Of a stretch of 64,000 nucleotides of DNA, positions 55,243-64,000 are shown in pieces. Position numbers and translations under genes: made by a program. The DNA lies in NCBI GenBank assembly GCA_963742345.1, contig CAVULO010000008.1, positions 372,001-436,000 on the forward strand. The letters are read 5' to 3'. Each line of letters starts with the position of its first letter. Position 1 is the first letter of the stretch. The stretch is from Pseudolabrys sp963742345. Lineage in GTDB: Bacteria > Pseudomonadota > Alphaproteobacteria > Rhizobiales > Xanthobacteraceae. Below the pieces are notes generated by a model. It made no database searches. It saw nothing but the letters and a program-made list of their open reading frames with translations, and was not told where the DNA came from.

Positions 55243-57530
55243 TCGTCCGCTTCCACATCTTCCGGGTGCGGCGTCGCATCGCCTGACGGTGCAGGTGTCG
55301 ACGCCGGTAAGCGCGCAGCCGTGCTGATGGCGCCGCGTCCCCACGGGCGGTCATAACCTGGCGGCAACGTGACGGCTTGCTCGAATCTGTCGCCCGTCCA
55401 GCGCAGCGCCACCGCGCCGTTGGTTCGCCAAACATCGCGGTCAACCAAGGTGCCAACGCAGTCGGCCGACTGTGCCTCGCGCACGCTGACGACCACGGCG
55501 GCGCGCGTGCAATCCTCTGCGAAAGCCTCGACCGCAAGAGCCATCGATACGAGCCGGCCATCGCCGAGCTTGCCGACGCAGCCGATCGCGTCGCAGTTCA
55601 CGCCATTCGTCAGGCTCGGATCTTTCGGCAAACGCGCATCGGCGTCGGCCGCCAGCCATTCCTTGACCGCAAAACTATCGCGCCCGCTGTACAGCACGGT
55701 CAGCCGGCCATCGGGGCCACGAAAGGCGGCCGCCTGCCCGTCACCGGCAACCAGCACGTCGGGGCGCGGCGTCAACATCGCCCACAGACATGCGGCTGCG
55801 CCCAACACCACTCCGGTCCACCGCAGTGGTGTACGGAGCAGACACATAAGCAAGAGACCTGCCGTCCCAACCAACAGAGGACCGGTACCGAACGCCTGCA
55901 TGCGCCCGACGGCGCCGGGCAGGCTCGCCACCCACAGTGACACCCAGATCATCCAATCAAGCCCATGGCCCATCAGACGAAAGAACACGGCATCGAAGCC
56001 GAACGGCATCGCGACGAGCCCGAGGATGCCCATCGGCATGACGACGACCGACACCACCGGCATCGCGAGCAGATTCGCCACGACTCCGTAGGGCGCCAGG
56101 CGATGAAAATGAAAGGCGGCGTACGGTGTGGTGGCGAGGCCTGCGACCAGCGAGGCGAGGATCAGCCCTGCGAACTCGCGCACGCCCCACAAAGCCACGC
56201 GCGCGCCAAGCGAACTGTCACGATCGGCGCGCCACGGAAGCCCGTATTGATAGGCAGCAATGAGCGCCAGCGTTGCGGCAAAAGACATCTGAAAGCTTGG
56301 ATGCACGACCGCCTGCGGCGCGAGCGTAAGGACGGCCATGGCTGCGACCGAGATCGTGCGGAACGTCAGCGTTGGACGATCCAGCATCACGCCCAGGAGC
56401 ACGATCGCTATCATGATATATGAGCGTTGCGTAGCGACCTCGGCGCCGGACAGCAGAAGATAGAAAGTCGCCGCGATCAGCGCGCCGAATGCGGCCCATT
56501 TTTTTATCGGATAACGGTTCGCCAATGATGGGACCAGAGCAAGTCCGGCGCGGAAAATGAAAAACACGATGCCGGCAACGACCGCCATGTGATAACCGGA
56601 AATCGACAACACGTGCGCAAGGCTGGAGACATACATCGCATCGTTGACCGGCGTTGAGATCGCATCGCGCTTTCCTGTGATGAGCGCAGACGCAATCGAA
56701 CCGTTGTCTCCTGCAATGATGGCGCGCATGCGCTTGTCGATCGCTTCGCGCAGATCGTCGATGACGGTGGCATAGCGCAGCCAGAATCCGCCCGCGACCG
56801 GCGGTGCCTTGACCTTGATCGCACCAAGCGCGTAGCCGGAGGCACCGATGCGCTGGAAATACATATCGCGGGCAAAATCATAGCCACCCGGGCGCAGCGG
56901 TTGCAGCGGCGGCGACAAATGCGCCTTGAATTCGACGAAGCTGCCAACCGCGGGCGCGCTGCCTTTGCGCACGGCGACGCGCACGCGATCGGGCACCAGC
57001 GCAGGCGTGGCGCGCGGCACCTCGAAGCGCTCGACGCGCACCACGATACGATCGCTTTTCTCGCGCTCCTCGCGGATTTCAACGAAACCGGCGAGCGATG
57101 CACTCGCTATGGGATGCTGCAAAATAGGATGAGCAATACGCGCCGTCTGCAAGGTGGCGATTGCCAGCCCCGAGGCGCACGCGGCAAACCCGAGCGCGAG
57201 CGGAAAACCAAATGGCCGTCGCCGCGCCAAAAACGTCGCCGCGATCGCACCGAGCGCCAGCGCCGACGTCGCCCACCAGGCCGGTTCGCGATCAGCGGTA
57301 AAGTAGGCGACGATTCCGAAACCGAAGACGACCGGCAGCCAAGGCATCAAGCGGCCGGGCGCAACCTCGGCCACGGCCCACTGTGAAATCAGGCCACGCA
57401 GCCAGCCGGCGGCACTGGCGAGGCCATCCGGGAGCAACAGGCCGGCCGGGCGCCGGGCGGCGTCGATCTCCGGCGCCCAGGTCTTGGCGCCGGCACGAGG
57501 TCTGTCGCTATTGGCACTTTGTCGGGCCAC
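55239..57530 (-). CDS. comEC: ComEC/Rec2-family DNA uptake channel homologue
   Basis: A 763-residue polytopic membrane protein. The N-terminal DUF4131 region has two or three spans and an OB-like domain (ILQHPIASASLAGFVEIREE). The Competence domain has the usual ALITGKRDAISTPVNDAMYVSSLAHVLSISGYHMAVVAG and several spans (FYLLLSGAEVATQRSYIMIAIVLLG, FAATLALIAAYQYGLPW). The C-terminal part (GDGQAAAFRGPDGRLTVLYSGRDSF) replaces the metallo-beta-lactamase domain and lacks the HxHxDH metal motif. It may still transport single-stranded DNA, but natural transformation cannot be inferred. Convergent with lexA, overlapping by four bases. Confidence 0.92.
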   Translation of the reverse strand: MARQSANSDRPRAGAKTWAPEIDAARRPAGLLLPDGLASAAGWLRGLISQWAVAEVAPGRLMPWLPVVFGFGIVAYFTADREPAWWATSALALGAIAATFLARRRPFGFPLALGFAACASGLAIATLQTARIAHPILQHPIASASLAGFVEIREEREKSDRIVVRVERFEVPRATPALVPDRVRVAVRKGSAPAVGSFVEFKAHLSPPLQPLRPGGYDFARDMYFQRIGASGYALGAIKVKAPPVAGGFWLRYATVIDDLREAIDKRMRAIIAGDNGSIASALITGKRDAISTPVNDAMYVSSLAHVLSISGYHMAVVAGIVFFIFRAGLALVPSLANRYPIKKWAAFGALIAATFYLLLSGAEVATQRSYIMIAIVLLGVMLDRPTLTFRTISVAAMAVLTLAPQAVVHPSFQMSFAATLALIAAYQYGLPWRADRDSSLGARVALWGVREFAGLILASLVAGLATTPYAAFHFHRLAPYGVVANLLAMPVVSVVVMPMGILGLVAMPFGFDAVFFRLMGHGLDWMIWVSLWVASLPGAVGRMQAFGTGPLLVGTAGLLLMCLLRTPLRWTGVVLGAAACLWAMLTPRPDVLVAGDGQAAAFRGPDGRLTVLYSGRDSFAVKEWLAADADARLPKDPSLTNGVNCDAIGCVGKLGDGRLVSMALAVEAFAEDCTRAAVVVSVREAQSADCVGTLVDRDVWRTNGAVALRWTGDRFEQAVTLPPGYDRPWGRGAISTAARLPASTPAPSGDATPHPEDVEADD

Positions 57531-57611
57531 GTCGCCGGGCGCCTCCCCGACGCAACCCGCTACAACCTACCCTATTCTAGCTCATCCTCAGGTTGTGGCC
57601 ACAAGTTTTGC

Positions 57612-59297
57612 TCAGCCTGTGGTTTTTTCCTTGGCCCAGGTATCGCGCAGGCCGATGGTGCGGCTGAACACGGGCTTTCCCGGTTTTGCATCCCGATCAA
57701 GACAGAAATAGCCCTGGCGCTCGAACTGCACGGGCACGCCGGGCTTTGCCTCCGCAAGCGCCGGCTCAAGCCGGGCCCCGCTCAATACTTCGAGCGAATT
57801 CGGATTGAGATCCGCCGCGAAGTTTTCACCACCGGCTGGATCGGGCCTGGAGAACAACGGATTATAGAGCCGCACTTCCGCCGGAACAGAATGTGTGGCC
57901 GAAACCCAATGAATGGTCCCTTTCACCTTGCGCCCATCCGGCGCGTTGCCACCCTTCGTCGCCGGATCATACGTGCAACGCAATTCAGTCACCTCACCCT
58001 TGGCGTTCTTGATCGCCTCGCGGCAGGTAATGAAATAGGCGTAACGCAGACGCACTTCGGTGCCGGGAGAAAGCCGGAAGAATTTCTTCGGCGGGTGCTC
58101 CATGAAGTCGTCCTGCTCGATATAAAGTTCACGGCCGAATTTTATTTTTCGCACGCCCGCTGAAGCGTCATCGGGATGATTGACCGCCTCAAGTTCTTCG
58201 CCCGGCCCTTCCGGGTAATTCTCGATCACGACCTTGAGCGGGCGCAGCACCGCCATCCGCCGCAATGAACTCTTGTTGAGGACTTCGCGGACGGAGAAGT
58301 CGAACATCCCCGCATCGACAACGCTGTTGGCTTTCGCAACGCCGATGCGTTTGACGAAATCGCGTATCGCTTCGGGCGGCACGCCGCGCCGGCGCAAGCC
58401 CGCCAGCGTCGGCATGCGCGGGTCGTCCCATCCGCTCACATGTCCGCCGCGCACAAGCTCTGTGAGCACGCGCTTGGACAAAACCGTATATGTGAGATTG
58501 AGCCGCGCGAATTCGTATTGATGAGGCCGCGACGGAACATTCAGGTTTGTAATAAACCAGTCGTACAGCGGCCGGTGATCTTCAAACTCCAGCGTACACA
58601 CCGAATGGGTGACGTGCTCGATTGCGTCCGATTGGCCGTGCGCAAAATCATAGCTCGGGTAAATTTTCCATTCTGTACCAGTGCGCGGATGGCTGGTGTG
58701 CAGGATCCGGTAGAGCACCGGATCGCGCAAGTTGATGTTGCCCGATGCCATGTCGATCTTGGCGCGCAGAACGCGCGCGCCATTTGGAAATTCACCGGCG
58801 CGCATGCGGCGAAACAGATCGAGGTTCTCATCGGCTCCACGGTCGCGGAACGGGCTATTTTTTCCAGGCTCGGTCAGCGTCCCGCGGTTCACACGCATGT
58901 CGTGCGGGTTCTGGTCGTCGACATAGGCCTTGCCGGCCCGGATCAGATCCTCGGCCCACGCAAAGAGTTGTTCGAAATAGTCCGATGCGTGATAGAGGTG
59001 CTTGCCCCAATCAAAGCCGAGCCAGCGCATATCCGCTTCGATAGCGTCGATGTATTCCTGCTCTTCCCTGGTGGGGTTGGTGTCGTCGAAACGCAAATGA
59101 CAACGGCCGCCAAACTCTTCCGCGATGCCGAAATTGAGGCAAATGGACTTGGCGTGGCCAATATGCAGGTAGCCGTTGGGTTCGGGCGGAAAGCGGGTGA
59201 CAACGCCTTTAACGCGGCCCGAATCGAGGTCCGCTTTAACGATGTCGCGAATGAAATCGCGGCTCGCCTCCGCTACCCCCACATCGCCTGATGGCAT
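57612..59297 (-). CDS. glnS: glutaminyl-tRNA synthetase
   Basis: A 561-residue class I enzyme charging tRNA-Gln directly. The HIGH region reads TRFPPEPNGYLHIGHAKSICLNFGIAEEFGG, whose PPEPNGYLHIGHAK form separates GlnRS from GluRS. FDDTNPTREEQEYIDAI and the KMSKS-like YTVLSKRVLTELV follow, then the anticodon-binding beta-barrels (FFRLSPGTEVRLRYAYFI, IHWVSATHSVPAEVRLYNPLF). The start is the ATG at 59297, with a GTG five codons upstream as alternative. The frame is intact. Eighty-one bases before comEC on the same strand. Confidence 0.95.
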   Translation of the reverse strand: MPSGDVGVAEASRDFIRDIVKADLDSGRVKGVVTRFPPEPNGYLHIGHAKSICLNFGIAEEFGGRCHLRFDDTNPTREEQEYIDAIEADMRWLGFDWGKHLYHASDYFEQLFAWAEDLIRAGKAYVDDQNPHDMRVNRGTLTEPGKNSPFRDRGADENLDLFRRMRAGEFPNGARVLRAKIDMASGNINLRDPVLYRILHTSHPRTGTEWKIYPSYDFAHGQSDAIEHVTHSVCTLEFEDHRPLYDWFITNLNVPSRPHQYEFARLNLTYTVLSKRVLTELVRGGHVSGWDDPRMPTLAGLRRRGVPPEAIRDFVKRIGVAKANSVVDAGMFDFSVREVLNKSSLRRMAVLRPLKVVIENYPEGPGEELEAVNHPDDASAGVRKIKFGRELYIEQDDFMEHPPKKFFRLSPGTEVRLRYAYFITCREAIKNAKGEVTELRCTYDPATKGGNAPDGRKVKGTIHWVSATHSVPAEVRLYNPLFSRPDPAGGENFAADLNPNSLEVLSGARLEPALAEAKPGVPVQFERQGYFCLDRDAKPGKPVFSRTIGLRDTWAKEKTTG

Positions 59298-59410
59298 GCC
59301 CTGACGTCTCACTGGTCGCGCATTCGCCCGGAACAGGCGGCGCGCGGCCTATGTGCCAAATCCCGGCCTCCGCCTCAAGCATGGTCTTAGGTGTGAGATC
59401 GCCGCACGTC

Positions 59411-59439
59411 AAAGAAAAAGCCCGGCGTGAGCCGGGCTT
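59411..59439 (-). terminator. intrinsic terminator after the 125-residue exported protein gene
   Basis: On the - strand AAGCCCGGC pairs with GCCGGGCTT around a 4-base loop (TCAC) and is followed by TTTTTCTTTG. This is a strong rho-independent terminator, 27 bases past the stop codon at 59466. Confidence 0.88.
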
Positions 59440-59465
59440 CTGTGACTTCGGTTGAGCGACGGCGA

Positions 59466-59843
59466 TCAATTTGCCGAGTGCTTGCCGCCGCTGCCGCCCG
59501 GGCCGGCAACAACACCGGCCTTTTTGTTCACGATATCCATATAGTCGACATGGGGGCTTGGCATAGGGACGCCAGAAATTGTGCCAATACCTTTATAGTC
59601 GACGCGAGCGCCTGGTGTTACGTGTATTCCAGTACCCGCTATTGAATGTACTCCGCCGCCACTGTCCCTCTTAAGGTCGCCTTCCTTGTCTTGCAATTGA
59701 TCGGGCGGCCGCGTGAAACATTGCAAAAAATTCGTTATTCCAACCACATCTTTACAGTCCCCGGCAGAAGCCGGCGCGGTCATCACGGCGGCCAAACTCG
59801 CGGCACCGAATGCGAGCACTGCCAATTTAATTGACGTCTTCAT
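59466..59843 (-). CDS. 125-residue exported protein, unknown function
   Basis: A signal peptide (MKTSIKLAVLAFGAASLAAV, cleavage after ASA) precedes a mature part of about 97 residues. It has two cysteines 12 apart (GDCKDVVGITNFLQC), a charged segment (PDQLQDKEGDLKRDSGGG), a repeated GTG/GIG pattern (GTGIHVTPGARVDYKGIGTI) and a Gly/Ser-rich end (GPGGSGGKHSAN). I recognise no family. It has its own terminator and a free upstream region, so it is a monocistronic gene. Codon use looks slightly less GC-rich than its neighbours. Confidence 0.75.
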   Translation of the reverse strand: MKTSIKLAVLAFGAASLAAVMTAPASAGDCKDVVGITNFLQCFTRPPDQLQDKEGDLKRDSGGGVHSIAGTGIHVTPGARVDYKGIGTISGVPMPSPHVDYMDIVNKKAGVVAGPGGSGGKHSAN

Positions 59844-60125
59844 TGAAGTTTCCTTCCGAGTTTGCGGGCCGCACCTTCAGGCTGCCGGCCACCCAAGAGC
59901 ACTCGCCCGGTTCGATGGCGAGCACGGACGAAACTAAGCCCCGCCACTTGAACCCGGCGTGAATGCTGTATGCAGAATTGCGCTCGGAGCGGAGACGTTT
60001 GAATTTTGTCGTTTATGAGCAAATGTCTTGTCGTCGTGGGCCGCAAGCCGTAAGCGTATATGTAAACTTGTGATACACGAGCTGCCTGACATCAGTATGA
60101 AACCTCTGGGCGTTATCCCTCCCGA
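59844..60125. other. 282-base divergent intergenic region
   Basis: This separates the small exported protein gene (-) from gltX (+). No gene or clear hairpin is seen. It must hold promoters for both sides. gltX has no Shine-Dalgarno-like sequence directly before its ATG (the bases are CCCTCCCGA), so its start may be read weakly or from a leader structure. Confidence 0.4.
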
Positions 60126-61550
60126 ATGACCACGCCAGTTGTCACCCGTTTCGCGCCCTCACCGACCGGATTCCTCCACATCGGCGGAGGCCGCACAGCC
60201 TTGTTCAACTGGCTGTTCGCGCGCCGGCATGGCGGCAAGATGCTGCTGCGGATCGAAGATACCGACCGCGAGCGCTCGACCGCGGCCGCCATCAACGCCA
60301 TTATCGACGGACTGACCTGGCTTGGCCTGACCTGGGACGGTGAGATCGTCTTCCAGTTCTCTCGCGCGGCGCGCCACCGCCAGGTGGCCGAGCAGCTTCT
60401 CGCTTCCGGTCATGCCTACCGATGCTATTGCAGCCCGGACGAACTCACCGCGATGCGCGAGAAGGCCCGGGCGGAAGGCCGCACGCGCCTCTATAGCGGC
60501 CGCTGCCGCGAACGTGATCCGAATGACGTGCCCGCCGGAGTAAATCCGGTTATCCGCCTCAAGGCACCGCTCACCGGAGAAACCGTCGTCGAAGATCAGG
60601 TGCAGGGACGCGTCGTTTGGCAAAACGAAAATCTCGATGACTTCATCCTGCTGCGCTCGGACGGCACGCCCACTTACATGCTCGCCGTCGTTGTCGACGA
60701 CCATGATATGGGCATCACCCACATCATTCGCGGTGACGATCACCTCAACAACGGCGCCCGCCAAACCCAAATCTATCAGGCGCTCGGCTGGAAGGTGCCG
60801 GTCATGGCTCACATCCCGCTCATTCATGGGCCGGATGGTTCAAAGTTGTCGAAGCGCCATGGCGCGCTCGGCATCGATGCCTATCGCGCCATGGGTTATT
60901 TGCCGGCGGCGATGCGAAACTATCTGGTGCGGCTTGGGTGGGCACACGGCGACCAGGAGATCTTTACAACCGAGGAGATGATCGCCGCCTTCGATCTTCC
61001 GCAGATTGGCCGCTCGCCGGCGCGCTTTGATTTCACAAAGCTGGAGAGCCTCAACGGCCACTATATTCGCACAAGCGACGACGCCGACCTCATTGCCGCC
61101 ATTGAACAGCTGTTGCCGCATATTGCCGGCGGACAAGAGCTCGCGAGCAAAATGACGCCGGCGCTGCATGCCAAATTGCTGGCTGCCATGCCCGGGCTGA
61201 AAGAGCGGGCCAAGACTTTAGTCGAGTTGTTCGATGCCTCCCGCTTCCTGTGGACGAGCCGGCCGATCGATATCAACGACCAGGCCAAGGCCCTGCTCAC
61301 CGACGAGGCCAAGACCCTGATCGCCGCGCTGCTGCCGGAACTGGAGGCCGTTCCGGACTGGAATGCGACGTCTGCCGAAGCCGTTGTGCGGCCCTACGCC
61401 GAGCGCGCCGGCCTCAAACTTGGCGCGGTGGCGCAACCGCTGCGGGCCGCCCTCACCGGCCGCACAACTTCACCGCCGATCTTTGATGTGCTCGCGGTAC
61501 TGGGCCGGGACGAGAGCCTGGCGCGGCTGCGGGACCAGGCCGCGCTATAA
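60126..61550 (+). CDS. gltX: glutamyl-tRNA synthetase
   Basis: A 474-residue class I enzyme. The HIGH motif (RFAPSPTGFLHIGGGRTALFNWL), LLRIEDTDRERS, DGTPTYMLAVVVDDHDMGITHIIRGDDHLNN and the KMSKS-like SKLSKRHGALGID are intact. The zinc-type Cys pattern near residue 100 (YRCYC...GRCRE) is present. It charges tRNA-Glu, and with glnS nearby need not misacylate tRNA-Gln. It precedes gltA, as in related genomes. Confidence 0.96.
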   Translation: MTTPVVTRFAPSPTGFLHIGGGRTALFNWLFARRHGGKMLLRIEDTDRERSTAAAINAIIDGLTWLGLTWDGEIVFQFSRAARHRQVAEQLLASGHAYRCYCSPDELTAMREKARAEGRTRLYSGRCRERDPNDVPAGVNPVIRLKAPLTGETVVEDQVQGRVVWQNENLDDFILLRSDGTPTYMLAVVVDDHDMGITHIIRGDDHLNNGARQTQIYQALGWKVPVMAHIPLIHGPDGSKLSKRHGALGIDAYRAMGYLPAAMRNYLVRLGWAHGDQEIFTTEEMIAAFDLPQIGRSPARFDFTKLESLNGHYIRTSDDADLIAAIEQLLPHIAGGQELASKMTPALHAKLLAAMPGLKERAKTLVELFDASRFLWTSRPIDINDQAKALLTDEAKTLIAALLPELEAVPDWNATSAEAVVRPYAERAGLKLGAVAQPLRAALTGRTTSPPIFDVLAVLGRDESLARLRDQAAL

Positions 61551-61743
61551 AGTTTTCATATCGGGCAAGCGGTTCAAACCGTGCCTATATCCACGGCAAT
61601 ACAATACATTACGCTATCTTGCAGTGCACACTTGAATGGGATACGCACAAAGCGGCCGGCATCCTTACCGCCTGACCCGGCGTCACGCCTGCCGGCCTCA
61701 TGTTTCCACGTGCACTGCTCGCGGCCAATTCGAGGGCTCGACC

Positions 61744-63054
61744 ATGGACGCCAAGACCAGCGCCAAAAATAAAACCGGCACACTGACGGTCGGCAACAGC
61801 AATTGGGACATGCCGGTCTACCCCGGCACGATCGGTCCCGACGTCGTCGACATTTCAAAGCTCTATGGCCTGAGCGGGCTGTTTACCTACGACCCGGGAT
61901 TTACCTCGACAGCGAGCTGCGAGTCCAAGATCACCTACATCGACGGCGATGAAGGCATCCTGCTCTATCGCGGCTATCCAATCGAGCAGCTCGCCGAACA
62001 CGGCGACTTCCTGGAGACCTGCTATCTGCTGCTATACGGCGAATTGCCGACGACGGCGCAGAAGGCCGACTTCGACTACCGGGTGACCCGTCATACGATG
62101 GTTCACGAGCAGATGAGCCGCTTCTTCCAGGGCTTCCGCCGCGATGCGCATCCGATGGCGGTGATGACCGGATGCGTGGGCGCGCTGTCGGCGTTTTACC
62201 ACGACTCCACCGACATTTCCGATCCGCACCAGCGCATGATCGCCTCGATCCGCATGATCGCGAAAGTGCCGACGCTCGCCGCCATGGCGTACAAGTATTC
62301 GGTCGGTCAGCCTTTCGTGTATCCGAAGAACGAGCTCGACTACGCCTCCAATTTCCTGCGCATGTGCTACGCGGTGCCGACGGAGGACTACAAGCCCAAC
62401 CCGGTGCTGGCGCGCGCCATGGACCGCATCTTTATCCTGCACGCGGACCACGAGCAGAACGCCTCGACATCGACCGTGCGGCTTGCCGGCTCTTCAGGCG
62501 CCAATCCGTTTGCCTGCATCGCCGCCGGCTGTGCATGCCTTTGGGGGCCCGCCCATGGCGGCGCCAACGAAGCCGCGCTCAACATGCTGCGCGAAATCGG
62601 CTCCGTCGAGCGCATTCCTGAATTCATCAAGCGTGCGAAAGACAAAAACGATTCCTACCGCCTGATGGGCTTTGGGCACCGCGTCTACAAGAATTACGAT
62701 CCGCGCGCCAAGATCATGCAGAAGACCTGCCACGAAGTGCTGACCGAGCTCGGCATCAAGGATGATCCGCTGCTCGACGTCGCCATGGAGCTCGAGAAGA
62801 TCGCCCTGCACGACGAATACTTCATCGAGAAGAAGCTCTATCCCAACATCGATTTTTATTCGGGCATTACGCTCAAGGCCATGGGATTCCCGACCACCAT
62901 GTTCACCGTGCTGTTTGCAGTCGCCCGCACCGTCGGCTGGATCGCGCAGTGGAAAGAAATGATCGAGGATCCGCACCAGAAGATCGGGCGGCCGCGCCAG
63001 CTCTACACCGGTGCGACGCGCCGCGATTACGCGCCGATCTCGCGGCGGAAATAA
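61744..63054 (+). CDS. gltA: citrate synthase
   Basis: Type II hexameric citrate synthase of 436 residues, joining oxaloacetate and acetyl-CoA. It begins MDAKTSAKNKTGTLTVGN and contains FTYDPGFTSTASCESKITYIDGDEGILLYRGYPIEQLAE, the catalytic His region (ILHADHEQNASTSTVRLAGSSGANPFA), LWGPAHGGANEAAL, MGFGHRVYKNYDPRAKI with the catalytic His, and the Asp region YPNIDFYSG. The start at 61744 is preceded by a 190-base leader that holds a GCCGGCA/TGCCGGC inverted repeat. Convergent with fabH, six bases apart. Confidence 0.97.
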   Translation: MDAKTSAKNKTGTLTVGNSNWDMPVYPGTIGPDVVDISKLYGLSGLFTYDPGFTSTASCESKITYIDGDEGILLYRGYPIEQLAEHGDFLETCYLLLYGELPTTAQKADFDYRVTRHTMVHEQMSRFFQGFRRDAHPMAVMTGCVGALSAFYHDSTDISDPHQRMIASIRMIAKVPTLAAMAYKYSVGQPFVYPKNELDYASNFLRMCYAVPTEDYKPNPVLARAMDRIFILHADHEQNASTSTVRLAGSSGANPFACIAAGCACLWGPAHGGANEAALNMLREIGSVERIPEFIKRAKDKNDSYRLMGFGHRVYKNYDPRAKIMQKTCHEVLTELGIKDDPLLDVAMELEKIALHDEYFIEKKLYPNIDFYSGITLKAMGFPTTMFTVLFAVARTVGWIAQWKEMIEDPHQKIGRPRQLYTGATRRDYAPISRRK

Positions 63055-63060
63055 TCTGCC

Positions 63061-64000
63061 TTATCGGCTTTTGCCGTTGGATTTGCCGTTGAGCCTGGGT
63101 GCATTCGCGCCATCATAAGCCCATTGCACGTAAACGCCTGCCCAGGTGAAGCCGCCGCCGAACGCTGCGAGCACCAAACGGTCGCCGCGCTTTAATTTGG
63201 GCTCATAGTCCCACAGGCACAGCGGAATGGTGGCGTTGGTGGTGTTGCCGTATTTCTGGATTGTGACCATCACCTTTTCCATCGGCAGACCCATGCGCTC
63301 GGCGGTCGACTCGATGATCCGCTTGTTGGCCTGGTGCGGCACCAGCCAGTCGATCATGTCGGCGCGCAAATTGTTGCGCGACATGATCTCACCCGCAACT
63401 TCCGCCATCTTGGCGATCGCGAATTTATAGACGGCCGCACCTTCCTGGTGGACATAATGCAATCGTTTGGCAACCGTCTCGGCGCTCGGCGGCATGCGGC
63501 TACCGCCGGCCTTTTGGTGCAAATGGATCATTCCGGAGCCGTCGGAACGGATCAGCGTATCCATGATGCCGTAACCGACGTTGTCGGGCTCGAGCAGCAC
63601 CGCACCGGCTGCATCGCCAAACAGCACGCAGGTGGCACGATCGGTGTAATCGATGATGGATGACATCTTGTCGGCGCCGACCACCACGACCTTGCGCGCA
63701 GTTCCATTGGCGATGAACTGGGCCGCGATGGTGAGCGAGTAGAGAAATCCCGAGCAGGCGGCCTGCACATCGAAGCTGCCGACATTGCGCACGCCCACCA
63801 TGTCGCAGATCAAATTGGCGGTCGAGGGAAACTGCATGTCGGGCGTGGTCGTCGCGCAGATCAGGAGATCGACGTCTTCCGGCTTGGTGTTCGGTCTTCT
63901 GCAGCAGCCCGCGCACGGCCTCGGCCGCCATATGCGACGTGCCGAGGCCTTCGCCCTTGAGAATGTGGCGTTCCTTGATGCCCGGTGCGCTCGATGATCC
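63061..64000 (-). CDS. fabH: beta-ketoacyl-ACP synthase III, N-terminus beyond the right edge, frameshifted
   Basis: FabH starts fatty acid synthesis by condensing acetyl-CoA with malonyl-ACP. The visible part has the active-site Cys in FDVQAACSGFLYSL, the His in LVPHQANKRI and the Asn in YGNTTNATIPL, so the catalytic triad is complete. It reads MQFPSTANLICDMVGVRNVG at 63837, and upstream, in other frames, IIERTGIKERHI and TSHMAAEAVRGLLQKT. Extra bases near 63892 and 63982 cause the breaks. The first dozen or so residues are outside the window. In related genomes it follows plsX; that would lie to the right. Confidence 0.93.
   Translation of the reverse strand, partial: DHRAHRASRNATFSRAKASARRIWRPRPCAGCCRRPNTKPEDVDLLICATTTPDMQFPSTANLICDMVGVRNVGSFDVQAACSGFLYSLTIAAQFIANGTARKVVVVGADKMSSIIDYTDRATCVLFGDAAGAVLLEPDNVGYGIMDTLIRSDGSGMIHLHQKAGGSRMPPSAETVAKRLHYVHQEGAAVYKFAIAKMAEVAGEIMSRNNLRADMIDWLVPHQANKRIIESTAERMGLPMEKVMVTIQKYGNTTNATIPLCLWDYEPKLKRGDRLVLAAFGGGFTWAGVYVQWAYDGANAPRLNGKSNGKSR

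Overview
The window is a stretch of alphaproteobacterial chromosome, most likely from the order Hyphomicrobiales (Rhizobiales) and close to Bradyrhizobium, Rhodopseudomonas or Pseudolabrys. This rests on gene order and content: dusB-ntrB-ntrC-ntrY-ntrX-dat-hfq-hflX; pdhA-pdhB-pdhC with a lipoyl domain on the E1 beta subunit; trpE-trpG-trpD-trpC-moaC-moeA-lexA; an ispD-ispF fusion; DUF2336 and DUF3551 proteins; and a direct-repeat SOS box (GTTC-N7-GTTC type). The genus is an inference. I found no tRNA, rRNA, insertion sequence, prophage or CRISPR array.

Layout. 1-7.5 kb is an accessory envelope region: a DUF2336 protein leaving the left edge, a cysteine-rich exported protein, a DUF3302/HlyD-type membrane pair, two DUF1254/DUF1214 exported proteins, an outer-membrane barrel and a 46-residue membrane protein. 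7.6-11.9 kb (+ strand) holds metG, tatD, a PhnP-like hydrolase and mazG, with a strong candidate dif (XerCD) site at 10920-10947. 11.8-22 kb (- strand) is the nitrogen-regulation block dusB-ntrBC-ntrYX-dat-hfq-hflX. 22-25 kb (+) has ispDF, cinA and an orphan TRAP binding protein. 25-37 kb (- apart from one gene) has a TPR glycosyltransferase, coq10, lipA, a GlsB-type protein, cysK, lpd, pdhCBA and ftsB, so both lipoate synthesis and its main user, pyruvate dehydrogenase, are here. 37-46 kb has eno, queF, an MFS transporter, kdsA, a VOC protein, pyrG, secG and tpiA. 46.5-55 kb (+) runs ppiD-trpEGDC-moaC-moeA-lexA. 55-64 kb has comEC, glnS, a small exported protein, gltX, gltA and the C-terminal part of fabH.

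Data quality. About 17 genes, many normally essential (tpiA, lexA, ispDF, trpE, trpC, hflX, ntrX, fabH), are split by frameshifts. At most positions I checked, removing one extra base restores the conserved protein. The shifts cluster at 9.8-16.3, 19-25, 40.6-43, 45.7-46.1, 48.6-54.9 and 63.9 kb, while 25.3-40 kb and 55.2-63.8 kb look clean. I read these as uncorrected sequencing insertions and annotate the genes as intact in the organism, giving the approximate break positions.

Most of the window is ordinary housekeeping DNA and I see no convincing undescribed multi-gene system. The items most worth a second look are the dif site, the basic N-terminal tail on MoaC, several small exported or membrane proteins, the orphan ModA-like gene inside the pdh-lpd cluster, and a possible interleaved RNA fold between eno and queF.
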